This document shows positions 5,872 through 8,498 of a stretch of DNA of 8,498 nucleotides, in pieces; the stretch's first letter is position 1, and each line of letters begins with the position of its first letter. The DNA comes from JAKEGK01 sp050116575 (GTDB taxonomy: Bacteria > Pseudomonadota > Gammaproteobacteria > SZUA-152), in the NCBI GenBank assembly GCA_050116575.1, contig JASFOJ010000189.1, forward strand, positions 1 to 8,498. Reading direction: 5' to 3'. Below the pieces are notes generated by a model, which saw nothing but the letters and a program-made list of their open reading frames with translations, ran no database searches and was not told where the DNA came from. Both the position numbers and the translations under genes were made by a program.

Positions 5872-5887
5872 CAGAAGAGCCAGCAAC

Positions 5888-6460
5888 ATGAATATCATTG
5901 AAACACCATTAACCGGCGCCAAAATCATCGAACCAAAAAGTTTCGGCGACGCCCGCGGTTTTTTCCTGGAAACCTACAGCGCCGAACGCTACCAACAAGC
6001 CGGTATCGATGCCACGTTCGTACAGGACAACCATTCCCGTTCCGCCAAAGGAGTATTACGCGGCCTGCATTATCAATTAAATCATCCCCAGGGGAAATTA
6101 GTCAGCGTCACCCGCGGCGAGGTGCTGGACATCGCCGTGGACATACGCATCGGCTCGCCCACCTTCGGGCGATGGCACGGTGTGGTCCTCAATGATAACA
6201 ACCACCGGCAGTTTTACGTGCCACCGGGATTCGCCCACGGTTTCGTGGTGTTGTCGGATATGGCAGACTTTGTTTACAAATGCACGGATTATTATCGTCC
6301 CGAGGACGAAAAAGGCTTGATGTGGAATGATAAAGCCATCGGGATCGACTGGCAGATCGAAGACCCGCTGTTATCGGAAAAAGATCGTAACAACAAAACC
6401 CTCGACAAATTGCAGGCCGATAACGAATTGCCGTTTTACAATGAGACCGGCGCCAAATGA
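5888..6460 (+). CDS. rfbC: dTDP-4-dehydrorhamnose 3,5-epimerase (RmlC)
   Basis: This is the third rhamnose step: it inverts C3 and C5 of dTDP-4-keto-6-deoxyglucose without a cofactor. It is a 190-residue cupin-fold protein, close to the usual 180-185. The conserved substrate-binding segment FGDARGFFLETY is at 19-30, and FVQDNHSRSAKGVLRGLHYQ includes His61, which corresponds to the catalytic histidine (His63 in Salmonella RmlC). Asp166 in LLSEKD is the likely partner aspartate (Asp170 in Salmonella), and the YVPPGFAHGF cupin strand is at 110-119. All key residues seem intact. The ATG at 5888 is preceded by AGAAGAG with eight bases between. The stop overlaps the rfbD start by four bases (ATGA), so the two are translationally coupled. 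Upstream lies the repeat array, which separates this pair from rfbBA. Confidence 0.96.
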   Translation: MNIIETPLTGAKIIEPKSFGDARGFFLETYSAERYQQAGIDATFVQDNHSRSAKGVLRGLHYQLNHPQGKLVSVTRGEVLDIAVDIRIGSPTFGRWHGVVLNDNNHRQFYVPPGFAHGFVVLSDMADFVYKCTDYYRPEDEKGLMWNDKAIGIDWQIEDPLLSEKDRNNKTLDKLQADNELPFYNETGAK

Positions 6461-7380
6461 CAAAGACAAAAATATTACTGCTGGGCGCCAATGGCCAGGT
6501 GGGCCACGCCATTTGCGATCTGGCGCAACAAAGCCAATCCGGTATTGAAGTATTGGGGATGGATTCCCGTCAACTGGATATTACCCGGGAAAAATCCGTT
6601 CACGCCAGCATCGATGAGACCCGCCCAACGATTGTCATTAATGCAGCAGCCTACACGGCAGTGGATCAGGCCGAGCAAGAGCCGGCAAAAGCCTATGCCG
6701 TGAACCGGGACGGCGCCGGTTACATTGCCGCAGCCTGCGCGCGCTATGATATTCCGATGCTGCACATATCAACGGATTACGTGTTTGACGGCAAAAAGCC
6801 AACACCCTACGTGGAAACCGACCCGGCCAACCCCATTAATGTCTACGGCGCCAGTAAATGGGAGGGCGAACAGGCCATTCGGCAAACGCTGGATAAACAT
6901 ATTATTTTACGAACCAGTTGGGTGTTTGGAGTCTACGGGAAAAACTTCGTGTACTCGATCATTAAACTGGCAGGCCAGCGGGAAGAGCTGCGCATTGTCA
7001 ACGACCAGCATGGTTGCCCGACCTCGGCCGCGGCGATTGCAACGGCATTGTTGACGTTGTCGGACGAAATTAGAAATCGTGGCCAGGAAAGTGGTGAGAT
7101 TTCGTGGGGTACCTATCATTTTACGGGTACTCCTCCCATAACCTGGTTTGAATTCAGCAACGAAATTGTAAACACGACACGGCAGCGATTTGACTATCTA
7201 GTGAAAAGCATATTGCCAATACCCACCAGCGAGTTTCCGACGCCCGCCGCGCGGCCGCATAATTCGGTGCTGAATTGCGATAAAATTCGGGCTGAATTTG
7301 CCATAGCACAGGAACCCTGGCAAACGGGATTGGCGCAGATGCTTGCCCACGACGCATTTGATTCCCATATGATCCGATAG
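6457..7380 (+). CDS. rfbD: dTDP-4-dehydrorhamnose reductase (RmlD)
   Basis: This is the last rhamnose step, in which the 4-keto group is reduced with NAD(P)H to give dTDP-L-rhamnose. The protein has 307 residues (family about 290-300) and a short-chain dehydrogenase/reductase fold. The Rossmann motif GANGQVG is at 10-16. NAAAYTAVDQAE is at 62-73, STDYVFDG at 105-112 and the active-site YGASK has Tyr130 and Lys134. RTSWVFG (152-158) and a C-terminal RPHNSVLNCDKI block, typical of RmlD substrate binding, are present. Translation starts inside the rfbC stop codon (ATGA overlap). pyrF begins 49 bases after the stop and no terminator lies between, so read-through into pyrF is likely. Confidence 0.96.
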   Translation: MTKTKILLLGANGQVGHAICDLAQQSQSGIEVLGMDSRQLDITREKSVHASIDETRPTIVINAAAYTAVDQAEQEPAKAYAVNRDGAGYIAAACARYDIPMLHISTDYVFDGKKPTPYVETDPANPINVYGASKWEGEQAIRQTLDKHIILRTSWVFGVYGKNFVYSIIKLAGQREELRIVNDQHGCPTSAAAIATALLTLSDEIRNRGQESGEISWGTYHFTGTPPITWFEFSNEIVNTTRQRFDYLVKSILPIPTSEFPTPAARPHNSVLNCDKIRAEFAIAQEPWQTGLAQMLAHDAFDSHMIR

Positions 7381-7429
7381 CGGGTGAGCAGAGAATAAAA
7401 AAACCAAATAACCTTGAGAGCCATTTAAC

Positions 7430-8122
7430 ATGAGTGATTCCAAAGTCATTGTCGCCCTGGATTTTGATTCCGGGAAAAAAGCCCTGGCGCTGGTAGACCA
7501 GCTAAAACCGGACATGTGCCGCCTGAAGATTGGCAAGGAACTGTTTACCCGTACCGGCCCGCAACTGGTGAAACACCTGGTGGACAAGGGCTTTGATATT
7601 TTTTTGGACCTGAAATTTCATGATATTCCCAACACGGTTGCCAAGGCCTGCGCCTCTGCTGCGGAGTTGGGTGTGTGGATGGTCAACGTGCATACCCAGG
7701 GCGGTCCCAAAATGATGCAGGAAGCTCGTGACGCTATCGCACACTATAAGCGCCGGCCGCTGCTGATCGGAGTTACTATCCTGACCAGTTTGTCCGATGA
7801 AGACCTTCAGGCGGTGGGTTTGCAGGGCAGCGCGGAGCAAAACGTAGTTCGGCTGGCCAAACTGGCGGAAACTTGCGGCCTGGACGGTGTGGTCTGCTCC
7901 CCGATGGAAGTGTTAACCTTGCGCAACGAGGTGGGTGAGAACTTTCAACTGGTAACGCCAGGAATTCGCCCCAAAGGCAGTTCCCGGGACGACCAGTCGC
8001 GGGTAATGACACCCAAGGCCGCGCTAATGGCGGGTTCCAGTTTTATTGTGGTGGGAAGGCCCATTACCCAGGCCAAAAATCCACTGGCAGCGTTGCAGGC
8101 AATTCTCACGGAAATTCAGTGA
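7430..8122 (+). CDS. pyrF: orotidine 5'-phosphate decarboxylase
   Basis: The enzyme catalyses the last step of UMP synthesis, decarboxylating OMP without a cofactor. It is a 230-residue TIM-barrel protein, within the family range. The first strand VIVALDFDS carries Asp11 and is followed by LKIGKELF with Lys33. The signature FLDLKFHDIPNTV gives the catalytic Asp60-x-Lys62-x-x-Asp65 array. The phosphate-binding end is formed by TPGIRP and the VVGRPIT motif near the C-terminus. GAGAG at 7416-7420, nine bases before the ATG, supports the start. In E. coli pyrF follows lapB directly, whereas here rfbBACD lies between them. No terminator is visible just after the gene. Confidence 0.97.
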   Translation: MSDSKVIVALDFDSGKKALALVDQLKPDMCRLKIGKELFTRTGPQLVKHLVDKGFDIFLDLKFHDIPNTVAKACASAAELGVWMVNVHTQGGPKMMQEARDAIAHYKRRPLLIGVTILTSLSDEDLQAVGLQGSAEQNVVRLAKLAETCGLDGVVCSPMEVLTLRNEVGENFQLVTPGIRPKGSSRDDQSRVMTPKAALMAGSSFIVVGRPITQAKNPLAALQAILTEIQ

Positions 8123-8243
8123 ACTATTTACTTGTTGCAGCACGGCGAAATCCTTAATCTGGCAGCACACGTGAGACGTTACACAGACGTTCCACGTTAA
8201 CGATAGACAAATCCACTAACGAGTAAAAACAAGGAGCATAACT
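8123..8243. other. pyrF to ComEA-like gene spacer, 121 bases
   Basis: There is no gene. A possible promoter is TTGTTG (8132-8137) with CTTAAT (8153-8158), but the 15-base spacer is short. Four ACGT cores occur at 8169, 8176, 8187 and 8194, spaced 7, 11 and 7 bases, which gives two similar halves 18 bases apart. I found no terminator. Confidence 0.45.
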
Positions 8244-8498
8244 ATGAAAAAAATGTCTATGTTAATCGCCGGATTGGTTTTTTCTCTGATGTCAATGGCT
8301 ACGTTTGCCGCGGTCAACATCAATACCGCTGATGCCCAGGCCATACAGCAGGAACTCAACGGTGTTGGTAGCCACAAGGCGGCCGCTATTGTCGCCTATC
8401 GCGACATGCACGGCAGCTTTGCATCCGCCGATGAATTGACAAACGTAAAGGGAATTGGTATCAAGACCGTCGAGAAAAATCGTAGCAATATCATTGTT
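8244..8498 (+). CDS. ComEA-family exported helix-hairpin-helix protein (3' end outside window)
   Basis: The 85 codons run open to the window edge. They begin with a classic signal peptide: MKKM, a hydrophobic core to about residue 18, and a likely cut after TFA (residue 22). The mature part is the short helix-hairpin-helix domain of the ComEA/YbaV type: VNINTADAQAIQQEL, then hairpin GVGSHKAAAIVAYR, and a second hairpin VKGIGIKTVEKN. Both hairpins bind DNA backbone without sequence preference in this family. In naturally competent bacteria periplasmic ComEA pulls incoming DNA across the outer membrane; many such single-domain proteins in gammaproteobacteria are untested. AAGGAG at 8231-8236, seven bases before the ATG, is a strong ribosome-binding site. 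The family is usually about 90-110 residues, so only a few residues are missing. Confidence 0.9.
   Translation, partial: MKKMSMLIAGLVFSLMSMATFAAVNINTADAQAIQQELNGVGSHKAAAIVAYRDMHGSFASADELTNVKGIGIKTVEKNRSNIIV

Larger units (their letters stand above)
5243..5887. other. 645-base non-coding gap between rfbA and rfbC, filled with repeats
   Basis: No credible gene is seen on either strand. From 5299 to 5771 it is a REP/BIME-like array with a 196-197 bp period. From 5772 to 5846 it is AT-rich unique sequence, the most likely place for an rfbCD promoter, though I could not identify convincing -35/-10 hexamers. From 5847 to 5871 there is a separate strong hairpin. Just after rfbA, TGGCTTA (5235-5241) and TAAGCCA (5254-5260) could form a 7-bp stem, but no T-run follows, so a terminator cannot be claimed. 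Confidence 0.85.

Noticed and set aside
3243..7380. Novel nucleotide-sugar pathway
   Set aside because: All four enzymes match the standard RmlA, RmlB, RmlC and RmlD families with intact catalytic residues. The order B-A-C-D is less usual, but the chemistry is the known dTDP-L-rhamnose route.
8244..8498. Frameshifted or truncated comEA-like gene
   Set aside because: The frame is intact and ends only because the window does.

Overview
The window is a stretch of gammaproteobacterial chromosome. The ribosomal protein S1, IHF-beta, LapA/LapB and PyrF proteins all resemble their Escherichia coli and Pseudomonas counterparts closely. The repeats in the middle resemble pseudomonad REP elements. This points to a Pseudomonas/Cellvibrio-type or related marine or soil lineage, but the species cannot be told from the sequence. 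All ten genes are on the + strand. The order is rpsA (5' end cut off), ihfB, lapA, lapB, rfbB, rfbA, a 645-base non-coding repeat region, rfbC, rfbD, pyrF, and a ComEA-type helix-hairpin-helix gene cut by the window end.

Region 1 (1-1549) holds the end of rpsA, a 269-base gap to the ihfB start with a long imperfect palindrome over a possible promoter, ihfB, and a strong intrinsic terminator at 1511-1549. Region 2 (1707-3221) is lapA-lapB, inner-membrane proteins that tune lipopolysaccharide synthesis; LapB acts with FtsH to control LpxC turnover. Region 3 (3243-7380) encodes all four enzymes that make dTDP-L-rhamnose from glucose-1-phosphate, in the order B-A-C-D. RfbA makes dTDP-glucose, RfbB dehydrates it, RfbC epimerises it and RfbD reduces it. 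Rhamnose is a common sugar of O-antigen and exopolysaccharide. Region 4 (7430-8122) is pyrF of pyrimidine synthesis. Region 5 (8244-end) is a small exported DNA-binding protein.

In E. coli lapA, lapB and pyrF are contiguous, so here the rhamnose genes occupy the lapB-pyrF junction and put a surface-sugar pathway beside an LPS regulator. No glycosyltransferase or O-antigen polymerase gene is present in the window.

The most notable non-coding feature is the rfbA-rfbC gap (5243-5887). It carries a REP/BIME-like array with a period of 196-197 bp, five REP units in alternating orientation, and hairpins that keep their pairing through compensatory base changes. A separate, near-perfect 11-bp hairpin lies directly before the rfbC ribosome-binding site. 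I see no phage, IS transposase, CRISPR array, tRNA or rRNA. Apart from the repeat array the window is ordinary core genome, and I do not see an unknown multi-gene system.
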